9,549 nucleotides of DNA, taken from contig SBBU01000043.1 in NCBI GenBank assembly GCA_005239585.1, positions 1 to 9,549 on the forward strand, in the 5' to 3' direction. Shown here piece by piece: positions 1 to 6,264 of this stretch. Each line of letters begins with the position of its first letter. The first letter of the stretch is position 1. The notes under the pieces were generated by a model. The model ran no database searches and had not been told where the DNA came from. It was given only the letters and a program-made list of their open reading frames with translations. This DNA comes from Planctomycetaceae bacterium (GTDB taxonomy: Bacteria > Planctomycetota > MHYJ01 > SBBU01). Both the position numbers and the translations under genes were made by a program.

Positions 1-36
1 ACTACAAACGGGGCTAACTACTACTTGTTTTCTCAG

Positions 37-86
37 TATTAACATTTCAAAATTGCAACAACTATTAACATTTCAAAATGGTAACA
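37..86. repeat. Two imperfect 24-bp direct repeats, 26-bp period
   Basis: The copies are at 37-60 and 63-86. The first 17 bases (TATTAACATTTCAAAAT) are identical and the next 7 differ at two positions, so identity is 22/24. The copies are separated by 2 bp. They end about 55 bp before the first plausible ATG of the downstream ferredoxin gene. Two explanations are reasonable. One is a pair of operator sites 26 bp (about 2.5 helical turns) apart. The other is the terminal end of an IS21-like insertion sequence lying to the left, since such elements carry several short repeated transposase sites at their ends. No transposase gene is visible in the window, so the choice is open. Confidence 0.75.
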
Positions 87-104
87 TCAGACCTGGACAA
101 CTCC

Positions 105-133
105 TTGATTTGATCCCTCTTTCACGATAAACT
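105..133 (+). promoter_or_regulatory. Possible sigma70-like promoter before the ferredoxin genes
   Basis: TTGATT (105-110, 4/6 to TTGACA) and TAAACT (128-133, 4/6 to TATAAT) are separated by exactly 17 bp. Transcription would begin near 140. That would make the ATG at 142 practically leaderless and favour the ATG at 172 as the translated start. Matches of this quality occur by chance, so this is a candidate only. The direct repeats lie just upstream of it. Confidence 0.25.
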
Positions 134-141
134 TGCTATTG

Positions 142-876
142 ATGCGTGCAATATGGAATTGGATCAGGGAGATGTTAGTTGGTCTCAAGACTGTTCTAAT
201 AGGTATGAGAATAACGCTCAAGCATCTCTTCACACCACCTGTGACGATGCACTATCCAGACGAACGGTGGAAGATGCCTGAGGCCTACAGAGGCCTTATA
301 AAAGTGGATATGGATGCCTGTATAGTTTGTGATCTCTGTATGAAGGCTTGCCCGGTTGATTGTATTGACATCCAGTGGAAGCGGGAACCCGGAGTTCAGG
401 GCAAGATTGCTACAAAATTTACAGTCGATTATCAAAAATGCATAGTCTGCGGTCTCTGCACGGAACCCTGCCCGACATTAGCAATCTTTCATTCGCATGA
501 GTATGAGGTCTGTTCTTATGATCGCTCACCTCAGATTATAGACTGGACACTGCCATCTTATAAGACAAAAAATCCCAAGGCAAAGCCCATGAAAAAGGCT
601 GAAAAGCCAAAGCCTCAGGCTGCACCCAAGGGTGAACCGGCTGTGGCAACGGCAGTGGCAGCAGCACCATCCGGAGCCGGGCTCATTACTAATGTATGGA
701 TAGATCCCGGGTGTATTGTCTGTGATCTCTGTGAAGATACCTGTGAGGAGGTCTTTAGTGTTCAGGAAGAAACCTGTATTGTGAGAGAGGAATCGAAACC
801 TCAGTGGGCGGCACTTACGAACAAGATCATCCAGGCTGCCGATGAATGCCCTGTTAACGTAATCAAATATACATAA
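142..876 (+). CDS. NuoI-type 2[4Fe-4S] protein fused to a C-terminal ferredoxin domain
   Basis: This is probably an electron-transfer iron-sulfur protein related to NADH-quinone oxidoreductase subunit I. With the ATG at 142 it has 244 residues. Residues 1-35 are a hydrophobic/amphipathic segment ending in a NuoI-like ITLKHLFTPPVT stretch, which in complex I lies against the membrane arm. Two cluster motifs follow: C60-x2-C63-x2-C66-x3-C70-P and C100-x2-C103-x2-C106-x3-C110-P. Residues about 143-178 are a Lys/Pro/Ala-rich linker. The last 65 residues form a separate single-cluster ferredoxin domain (C191, C194, C197 and a distant C236-P; C201 is extra). NuoI itself lacks this third domain. No nuoH or nuoJ neighbours are seen, so this is not an ordinary complex I operon. 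The start is uncertain: TTG 133, ATG 142 and ATG 172 share the frame. ATG 172 has GGGAG directly against it, and ATG 142 has no ribosome site. Confidence 0.88.
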   Translation: MRAIWNWIREMLVGLKTVLIGMRITLKHLFTPPVTMHYPDERWKMPEAYRGLIKVDMDACIVCDLCMKACPVDCIDIQWKREPGVQGKIATKFTVDYQKCIVCGLCTEPCPTLAIFHSHEYEVCSYDRSPQIIDWTLPSYKTKNPKAKPMKKAEKPKPQAAPKGEPAVATAVAAAPSGAGLITNVWIDPGCIVCDLCEDTCEEVFSVQEETCIVREESKPQWAALTNKIIQAADECPVNVIKYT

Positions 877-883
877 GGTAGAT

Positions 884-1363
884 ATGGCATATTATATAGA
901 AGAGGAATGCATTGGATGCACGATTTGTGCAAAGAAATGTCCCGTGCCCTGTATAGAGGGAGATGTAAAACAGTTACATGTAATTATTCCGCAGAACTGT
1001 ATCGATTGCGGTGTCTGTGCGAGCTATTGTCCTGTTGACTGTATCGCAAATGAACATGGTGTGATTGAAAAGAAGATAGATGCAAAATCGAGGCCTATAG
1101 CAGTTGTGAGGGAAGAGAATTGTACTGGTTGTGAGTGGTGTGTCGACGTTTGCCCCTTTGACTGTCTGGAGATGATCGACGCAGAGGATGGCGGTATATT
1201 CAAGGTTGCAAAAAACGTTAGAGAAAAAGACTGTGTTGGCTGCAAATTGTGCGAAGAGGTATGCATACAAAAAGACGCCATTGTTGTTGTGTGGCCAGAT
1301 GGTTCATATAACGAAGAAATTGGTGTCGAGTGCACACTTGAAAGTCCAAACAAAGACTCATAA
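884..1363 (+). CDS. Polyferredoxin with four [4Fe-4S] motifs
   Basis: A soluble 159-residue protein made almost entirely of bacterial-type ferredoxin repeats; no signal peptide or membrane segment is seen. There are four C-x2-C-x2-C-x3-C motifs, beginning at C9, C39, C80 and C117. The first three continue as CPVPC, CPVDC and CPFDC; the fourth lacks the proline (CEEVCIQ). This is two tandem 2[4Fe-4S] ferredoxin modules, so up to four clusters. It starts 7 bp after the NuoI-like gene. AAGG at 875-878 gives a well-placed ribosome site that overlaps the upstream stop codon, so the two genes are almost certainly co-transcribed. The likely role is passing electrons to or from its neighbour. The partner enzyme is not in the window. 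Simple cysteine counting cannot show whether every site holds a cluster. Confidence 0.9.
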   Translation: MAYYIEEECIGCTICAKKCPVPCIEGDVKQLHVIIPQNCIDCGVCASYCPVDCIANEHGVIEKKIDAKSRPIAVVREENCTGCEWCVDVCPFDCLEMIDAEDGGIFKVAKNVREKDCVGCKLCEEVCIQKDAIVVVWPDGSYNEEIGVECTLESPNKDS

Positions 1364-1382
1364 GAACGTCTGACAAATAGCC

Positions 1383-1577
1383 ATGCCGCTTTATGAATAT
1401 TGCTGCAAGTCTTGTAAAAACAAATTTGATCTGCTCGTAAGGAATTCAAAATTCAGGGCATCCTGTCCAGACTGCAGGTCCAAGAGAGTAGAAAGGCTCT
1501 ATTCCATCTTTGGAATCTCTAACTTATCTGCACAATCAGCAAGTTCAAATGGAAAATCATGTGGCGCAGGCGGTTGA
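1383..1577 (+). CDS. FmdB-type zinc ribbon protein
   Basis: A 64-residue protein opening with MPLYEYCCKSC, the hallmark start of the FmdB/CxxC-CxxC-SSSS family. One zinc ribbon is visible: C8-x2-C11 and C28-x2-C31, followed by the family's VERLYS-like stretch. The C-terminus is low in complexity (Ser/Gly-rich, ending SCGAGG), which is common in this family. The family was named from a putative regulator of formamidase, but members occur very widely and their molecular role is not established, so no specific function is assigned. It begins 19 bp after the polyferredoxin on the same strand and may be the last gene of that operon. No strong ribosome site precedes the ATG. Confidence 0.85.
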   Translation: MPLYEYCCKSCKNKFDLLVRNSKFRASCPDCRSKRVERLYSIFGISNLSAQSASSNGKSCGAGG

Positions 1578-1660
1578 GGGTCATGTAACTGTCACTGAAG
1601 TTTCAGTCTGTTTTCAAGACTCCATCATAAGACAGGACGATTTGTTATAATAACAGAGTG

Positions 1661-3310
1661 ATGGACGAAAGTATTAAATGGCATCAGTGGGGCGCAGAGG
1701 CATTTCAAAAGGCAAAGGATGAGCAAAAGTTGGCTCTTGTTAATATCACTGCACCGTGGTGCGTTACCTCTAAGCTTATGGATGAAGAGACATACAGCGA
1801 CAAGACATGTATTCAGCTGATTAATGAACTATTTGTCCCAATCCTTGTAGAATCAGACAAGCGTCCCGACATCAATGAGCGATATAATATGGGCGGATGG
1901 CCTACTACACTATTCATGAGCCCTGAGGGTCTTTTGATCTGGGGTTCTACGTATGTTACAGGAGAGGAGATGAGGGGACTCCTTCAACAATTGAAGCTCA
2001 GGTTTTCTCAGCAAAAGGAAAAGATCTGTAAAGAGGCCAAAGAACGTGAGGAAAAAATACGTGAGATAAATATTAATTCAACTGTTGGTACTACTAATCT
2101 CTCTCTTGAAATATTTAGGTCCACTCTAAATGGAATTCTTGCAACTTATGACCCGGTATTTGGAGGTTTTGGCAAGGCCCCAAAATTCCAGATGCAGGAT
2201 TCGCTCAGGGTAATGCTCCATGCAGAATGGGAGACAGGTGGGGAGGATTTCTCTCAAGTGCTGACGCATACTTTGGAGGCTATTACTACAAAGGCTCTAT
2301 GGGATCCGGTGGATGGGGGTTTTTTCAGATACTCGATGAACGATACGTGGACGGCAGTACAATTCGAAAAGCTCTCTGATGACAACGCTTTAACAGCCTC
2401 CCTGCTGCTTGATGCTTATTCGCTCATCGGGGTTGAAAAATATAGACTGATTGCCTCCCAAGTCATTCGATTTTTGTTCTCGTTTATGTTTGATGAATCA
2501 CGTTCTCTCTTCTACTCGAGCCTTTACGCTAATGATAAATATTATTCAGCAAGAGACAGATCAAAGGTGGACAAACCAACAGTTGACAGAATTGTTATTA
2601 CAACTACGAACTGTGTTGTTTCCAGATTGCTGCTCAAGGCAGGGGTACTGATTGACCCTTCATATACCCAAATTGCCTTGAGAAACCTCGAATTTTTCCT
2701 GAGTAAGGACATAGTTTGTCATTACTATGGCTCGGTACCAGAACCACCAAGTGGACTTTTAAAAGATGAACTCTCTCTGTTAGAGTTGCTGATAGATGCA
2801 TACGAATATGTAGGAAATACAACTTGGCTTCAGCGTTCACAGGTTCTTGCAGATAGAATTATGCAGATATACTGGAATGAAGAGCTCGGGGGATTGCAGG
2901 ACAAAATCATACAGGAATCAGATATAGGAGAACTGCGGTTTCCATACAAAGACATGAATGAAAATTCCCGATTCGCATACTCAATTGCGAAGCTTTCTTA
3001 TATCTTAGGAAATGAAAGTTATATGCAAAAAGCCAAGGAGATTCTTTCTAATTTTCCTGATTACATCGGCAATTACAGCCACCAAACTGCCAACTATGCT
3101 ATAGCTGCTTATTTCTGCCTCAAACCCCCTGTAATCATCGAAGCCAATGGCCCTAGTGAATTAACCACAGTTTGTAATTCTGTCTACATTCCAACCAAAG
3201 TCATCCGCCACTGCCAAGGGTTCCAGCATGTAACCGTGTTCAAGGATCCTAGTCGTTCGGATACCTTTACCAAACCCGATAGCCTCCGGGAATTCCTAAA
3301 GCAAATCTAA
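1661..3310 (+). CDS. YyaL/SSP411-like protein (DUF255, thioredoxin-fold plus (alpha/alpha)6 domain)
   Basis: A 549-residue protein from the ATG at 1661; a GTG at 1658 would add one residue. Residues about 5-115 are a thioredoxin-like domain with the family's landmarks: the active-site region A31-P-W-C34, then DKRPDINERYNMGGWPTTLFMSP (68-88, minor breaks not marked) and a G-S-T-Y turn at 95-98. Residues about 150-490 resemble the YyaL helical barrel: FGGFGKAPKF (167-176), VDGGFFRYS (217-225), the FEKLSDDNALT core (235-245), and GLLKDELSLLELLIDAY (365-381). YyaL-like proteins usually have a CHWC active site. Here the first cysteine is alanine, so ordinary dithiol chemistry is unlikely. It is shorter than the roughly 650-700 residues typical of full-length members. 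The biochemical role of the family is unclear. It lies 80 bp after the FmdB-like gene with no obvious ribosome site. Confidence 0.85.
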   Translation: MDESIKWHQWGAEAFQKAKDEQKLALVNITAPWCVTSKLMDEETYSDKTCIQLINELFVPILVESDKRPDINERYNMGGWPTTLFMSPEGLLIWGSTYVTGEEMRGLLQQLKLRFSQQKEKICKEAKEREEKIREININSTVGTTNLSLEIFRSTLNGILATYDPVFGGFGKAPKFQMQDSLRVMLHAEWETGGEDFSQVLTHTLEAITTKALWDPVDGGFFRYSMNDTWTAVQFEKLSDDNALTASLLLDAYSLIGVEKYRLIASQVIRFLFSFMFDESRSLFYSSLYANDKYYSARDRSKVDKPTVDRIVITTTNCVVSRLLLKAGVLIDPSYTQIALRNLEFFLSKDIVCHYYGSVPEPPSGLLKDELSLLELLIDAYEYVGNTTWLQRSQVLADRIMQIYWNEELGGLQDKIIQESDIGELRFPYKDMNENSRFAYSIAKLSYILGNESYMQKAKEILSNFPDYIGNYSHQTANYAIAAYFCLKPPVIIEANGPSELTTVCNSVYIPTKVIRHCQGFQHVTVFKDPSRSDTFTKPDSLREFLKQI

Positions 3311-3316
3311 TAGTTG

Positions 3317-3346
3317 TTTTCAATTTATAACCTTCCGCATTATAAT
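3317..3346 (+). promoter_or_regulatory. Candidate promoter of the sugar-nucleotide operon
   Basis: A perfect TATAAT lies at 3341-3346, with TTTTCA (4/6 to TTGACA) at 3317-3322, 18 bp upstream. Initiation would fall near 3353, giving a leader of about 20 bases before the ATG at 3373. The box sits in the 62-bp gap between the YyaL-like gene and the first epimerase/dehydratase gene, exactly where an operon start is expected. No terminator hairpin was found before it. Confidence 0.45.
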
Positions 3347-3372
3347 ATCAAAATCTATAAGAGCCAAGTAGT

Positions 3373-4359
3373 ATGAACTTGAGGAAAAAGAGGATTTTGG
3401 TAACAGGTGCAGGGGGATTTATCGGCAGCCATTTGACTGAAAAGCTCCTCAAATCAAGCCGATCTGTCAGAGTATTTCTCAGATACAACTCACGCGGCAG
3501 TCGAGGGCACATTGATTCGTTTCCGAAAGACCTGCAGGATAGCATTGAGGTGATGTGGGGAGACCTAAAGGACCCAGAGGCGATTCGAAAGGCAGCCAGG
3601 GGTGTGGATGTCCTATTTCATCTCGCGGCCCTTATTGCGATACCTTATTCGTATATGAATCCGCTCGATTATGTCCAGACTAATGTCGTTGGAACAACCA
3701 ATGTGCTTAATGCATGTCTTGATCACAACGTTAAGGTCATTCATACATCAACCAGTGAAGTGTACGGCTCAGCGCTTTATAAGCCTATAGATGAAGACCA
3801 TCCCCTTCAGGGTCAATCGCCATACTCAGCGAGCAAGATCGCGGCAGACAAGATCGCCGAGAGTTACTATAGATCGTTTTCGTTGCCCGTTTCAATTGTA
3901 AGACCATTTAATACATACGGCCCGCGTCAGTCAGCGCGTGCAATAATACCAACTATAATTACTCAGGCCTTGTCAGGAAAAGTTATCCGGCTGGGTGACA
4001 CGCGCACGACAAGAGATTTTACGTATGTCGATGACACGGTTAGCGGCTTTATTGCTGCGGCGCAATCTGAAGATGCGGTAGGCCAAGTTATCAATCTTGG
4101 TTCGGGAAAAGATGTATCGATCGAGGATATCGCAGAGAAGATATTAAAAATCCTTTCTGTCAATTCCAAAATAGTCATTGACAAAAAGCGAATTCGTCCT
4201 GAGAAGAGTGAAGTTCAGAGTCTTTGTTCAGATTATGCAAAGGCAAAAAAACTGCTCAAGTGGGGGCCTAGGATTAACTTGGATGAAGGTTTGTCCAAGA
4301 CTGCCGTGTGGATCAAAGAGAATCTTAACCAATACAGGGGGGAGATATACAACATATGA
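3373..4359 (+). CDS. NAD-dependent sugar-nucleotide 4,6-dehydratase-like SDR (LegB/GMD-like)
   Basis: A 328-residue extended short-chain dehydrogenase/reductase acting on a nucleotide sugar in the cytoplasm. The NAD-binding Rossmann motif is G12-x2-G15-x2-G18. The catalytic region reads STSEVYG (126-132), with Y151-SAS-K155. A glutamate after the Thr/Ser pair (E129) is typical of 4,6-dehydratases, which make 4-keto-6-deoxy sugars, rather than of 4-epimerases. Substrate-binding landmarks are RPFNTYGPRQ (177-186) and TRDFTYVDD (213-221). The C-terminal RPEKSEV (275-281) and LKWGPRINLDEGL (295-307) recall the LegB/GlmD-type UDP-GlcNAc 4,6-dehydratase branch. The nucleotide (UDP or GDP) cannot be read from sequence. 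The Rmd-like partner two genes on suggests GDP. It overlaps the next gene by 4 bases (ATGA). The ATG fits the family N-terminus. Confidence 0.85.
   Translation: MNLRKKRILVTGAGGFIGSHLTEKLLKSSRSVRVFLRYNSRGSRGHIDSFPKDLQDSIEVMWGDLKDPEAIRKAARGVDVLFHLAALIAIPYSYMNPLDYVQTNVVGTTNVLNACLDHNVKVIHTSTSEVYGSALYKPIDEDHPLQGQSPYSASKIAADKIAESYYRSFSLPVSIVRPFNTYGPRQSARAIIPTIITQALSGKVIRLGDTRTTRDFTYVDDTVSGFIAAAQSEDAVGQVINLGSGKDVSIEDIAEKILKILSVNSKIVIDKKRIRPEKSEVQSLCSDYAKAKKLLKWGPRINLDEGLSKTAVWIKENLNQYRGEIYNI
4341..4344 (+). promoter_or_regulatory. Shine-Dalgarno of the nucleotidyltransferase gene
   Basis: The purine run AGGGGGGAG at 4336-4344 ends in GGAG, 11 bases before the ATG at 4356. It lies inside the end of the upstream dehydratase gene. 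With the ATGA overlap it supports the chosen start and translational coupling. Confidence 0.5.
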
Positions 4360-5069
4360 AGGCAGTGATACTTGCTGGTGGAAAAGGACAGCGGCTGATG
4401 CCATATAGCGCGATTCTGCCAAAACCTCTCATGCCGATTGAGGATAAGCCAGTGATGGAAGTCGTTGTTGCCCAGTTGAAGAAATCGGGGATCAGTGAGA
4501 TTATAGTGAGTACAGGACACCTCGCAGGCCTTCTTCAGGCCTATTTTGGCAGTGGTGAGAAATTAGGAGTCAAGATAATATATTCCAAAGAAGAAAAACC
4601 TCTTGGTACTGCTGGTCCTTTGGCGCTTGTTAAGGATCAGCTTGACGAAACATTCCTAGTCATCAATGGCGACACTCTCTCCAACATTAGCTTTAAGAGT
4701 CTTTTAAAATATCACAGACAAAAAAAGGCTATGGTTACTGTATGTGTCTGCAACAAAAGGGTTCAAATAGAGCTTGGAACGCTGCAGGTTGGTCGTGATG
4801 GCGATTTGAAGGACTATATTGAAAAGCCTGCCTTTGAATACCTAGCAAGTATGGGCATCTATGCAATGGAACCGAGTGTCCTTAAGTACATAAAAAGTGG
4901 AGTTCCACTTGGCCTGCCAGATCTTGTAAAGAAGCTCGTTAAAAAGGGAGTCCAAGTCTCCTGTTATCTTCACAAAGGTATGTGGTTTGATATTGGTACT
5001 ATGGAGGATTACAGGGACGCAGTAGATATTTTTACGAAGAAGAAAGATCAGTTCTTTAACACAAAGTGA
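4356..5069 (+). CDS. Sugar-1-phosphate nucleotidyltransferase (mannose/heptose-1-P guanylyltransferase-like)
   Basis: A 237-residue single-domain NTP transferase that couples a sugar-1-phosphate to a nucleotide, releasing pyrophosphate. The signature LAGGKGQRL is at 6-14, with P22-K-P24 after it. LGTAGPL is at 83-89, the metal-binding N104-G-D106 follows, EKP is at 156-158, and the end carries MWFDIGTMEDY (209-219). The length matches short guanylyltransferases of the HddC type. It lacks the C-terminal beta-helix of longer mannose-1-phosphate enzymes and of GlmU. Its position between a dehydratase and an Rmd-like reductase suggests that it makes the activated sugar they then modify. GDP is likeliest from context, but UDP, dTDP or CDP cannot be excluded. 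It overlaps the previous gene (ATGA) and the next (GTGA). Confidence 0.85.
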   Translation: MKAVILAGGKGQRLMPYSAILPKPLMPIEDKPVMEVVVAQLKKSGISEIIVSTGHLAGLLQAYFGSGEKLGVKIIYSKEEKPLGTAGPLALVKDQLDETFLVINGDTLSNISFKSLLKYHRQKKAMVTVCVCNKRVQIELGTLQVGRDGDLKDYIEKPAFEYLASMGIYAMEPSVLKYIKSGVPLGLPDLVKKLVKKGVQVSCYLHKGMWFDIGTMEDYRDAVDIFTKKKDQFFNTK

Positions 5070-6001
5070 AAAGCGCATTCATTACCGGCATCAAGGGTTT
5101 ACTTGGAACTTATCTTTCGAATCATCTGCTTGAAAAGAATTATGCGGTCTACGGTATCGACCATAACTTGCAGAGGGGTTCAAGGCTGCAAAATATCTCT
5201 GGAAGAGTTATTATCTATGAATGTGATGTCCTGAATAAAACTAAATTAGCTAGGATTATCAAATCGGTCTCGCCAGACCTGGTATTTCACCTTGCAGGTG
5301 TTAACAAATCGAATGACGATGAGGTCTATTTCAATGCTAATGTGATCGGGACAATAAATCTTTTAAATGCACTGAATGAGCTGAAAAAAAATCCACGCAC
5401 TCTGGTTGCATGCTCATCATCTGGTTATGGAATCGTCAGTGATAGTGATCTTCCGATAAAAGAGACTTGCGAGTTAAGGCCCATAACACCATACGGTGTG
5501 AGCAAGGCATCCCAGGATCACCTTTGCTATCTATATTATAAACATCATGGGATTCGAGTGATTCGTGTGAGAATATTCAATAACACAGCGCCGCTTCAGG
5601 ATACTGACTTTGTATGTTCAGGTTTGGCAAGGCAGGTTGCGATGGCAGAAAAAAATAAAAAAGCAGTAGTGCAAGTTGGAAATGTACATGCTGTCAGAGA
5701 TTTTCTTGATAGCAGGGATGTCATACGAGCTATGCTGCTTGCTGCCTTGCATGGCAGGCCCGGCGAGGCCTATAATGTTGCATCAGGAAAAGGGAGAACA
5801 ATCAAAAGTATTCTTGACTACCTGATGTCGCTTTCAAAATCCAAGATTAAAATCAGTTATTTAAAAAAGGCCTCTAAATCCGATGTCCCAAAACAGATTG
5901 GAAGTTACAAAAAGTTGCATAACGCTACAGGCTGGAAACCCGAGATCCCATTTAAAAAGACACTTTCGGATCTACTTGATTACTGGCGAAGTAGGGTCTA
6001 A
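5066..6001 (+). CDS. GDP-4-keto-6-deoxy-D-mannose reductase-like SDR
   Basis: A 311-residue extended SDR that probably reduces the 4-keto group of a 6-deoxy nucleotide sugar using NAD(P)H. Visible features are the Rossmann motif G8-x2-G11-x2-G14, SSSGYG at 117-122 (no dehydratase glutamate), and Y143-GVS-K147. The following stretch aligns with Rmd: SQDHLCYLYY (149-158), VGNVHAVRDFLDSRDVIRA (204-222), GRPGEAYNVASG (230-241), SDVP (272-275) and KLHNATGWKPEIP (283-295), ending DLLDYWR. The C-terminal pattern is the strongest clue to Rmd, although RfbD-type or epimerase activity is possible. The start is GTG at 5066, overlapping the upstream stop as GTGA; it gives a complete Rossmann N-terminus and no later start does. 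No gmd of the usual type is present, so the upstream LegB-like protein may supply the keto substrate. Confidence 0.8.
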   Translation: MKSAFITGIKGLLGTYLSNHLLEKNYAVYGIDHNLQRGSRLQNISGRVIIYECDVLNKTKLARIIKSVSPDLVFHLAGVNKSNDDEVYFNANVIGTINLLNALNELKKNPRTLVACSSSGYGIVSDSDLPIKETCELRPITPYGVSKASQDHLCYLYYKHHGIRVIRVRIFNNTAPLQDTDFVCSGLARQVAMAEKNKKAVVQVGNVHAVRDFLDSRDVIRAMLLAALHGRPGEAYNVASGKGRTIKSILDYLMSLSKSKIKISYLKKASKSDVPKQIGSYKKLHNATGWKPEIPFKKTLSDLLDYWRSRV

Positions 6002-6051
6002 ATACCGTTGCGTGAAAGGTGGAGTAAACTGTATGATCCTAACTTGGATTA

Positions 6052-6264
6052 TTAGCTGTGGGCATTTCGGATTCTCTGACTACGGAAAATGTCTAAACGG
6101 GCCATTGCCTCATGCCCATAGAACTTTTCGCCACATGCATTACACTCCCAGCGCTTGACCCAGGTGATTAACAAACGGCCTGTTCTGGTCCGAGTTTTAC
6201 ACCTACCCACCTTCCTTGTGATTTTCTTATTCCTACACATTGGACAGCAATTCAAAGAAATCAT
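6052..6264 (-). CDS. YgiT-type zinc-finger protein, probable antitoxin
   Basis: A 70-residue protein with a C7-PM-C10 knuckle near the N-terminus and C41-NA-C44-GEKFYG in the middle, followed by a short helix (HEAMARLD). This C-x2-C ... C-x2-CGE-(x)-(F/Y) layout is that of YgiT-type zinc fingers, which serve as antitoxins or antitoxin halves (as in MqsA). Here there is no C-terminal HTH domain, so DNA-binding autoregulation by this protein alone is not obvious. It is the second gene of a minus-strand pair; its ATG overlaps the stop of the upstream gene by ATGA (6264-6261). It ends 50 bp from the convergent Rmd-like gene. The basic residues at 13-38 (R/K-rich) could bind nucleic acid or the partner. 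The function is inferred from family and layout. Confidence 0.65.
   Translation of the reverse strand: MISLNCCPMCRNKKITRKVGRCKTRTRTGRLLITWVKRWECNACGEKFYGHEAMARLDIFRSQRIRNAHS

Noticed and set aside
2..130. Open frame running in from the left edge to TAA at 128-130
   Set aside because: It covers the direct repeats, has low-complexity composition and shows no recognisable protein family; most likely non-coding.
1024..1449. Long minus-strand open frame across the polyferredoxin and FmdB-like genes
   Set aside because: Antisense shadow of cysteine-rich coding sequence; the plus-strand frames carry clear family motifs.
1594..1607. Inverted repeat ACTGAA-GT-TTCAGT after the FmdB-like gene, as a possible terminator
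   Set aside because: The stem is short and AT-rich, the loop is only 2-4 bases, and the following T-run is interrupted (CTGTTTTC), so it is too weak to call.
1646..1651. TATAAT just before the YyaL-like gene
   Set aside because: It is only 6-9 bases before the GTG/ATG and has no credible -35 at 15-19 bp, so it would place initiation on or past the start codon.
6036..6049. ATCC-TAACTT-GGAT hairpin between the convergent Rmd-like and zinc-finger genes, as a bidirectional terminator
   Set aside because: A 4-bp stem without a T-run on either strand is not convincing.
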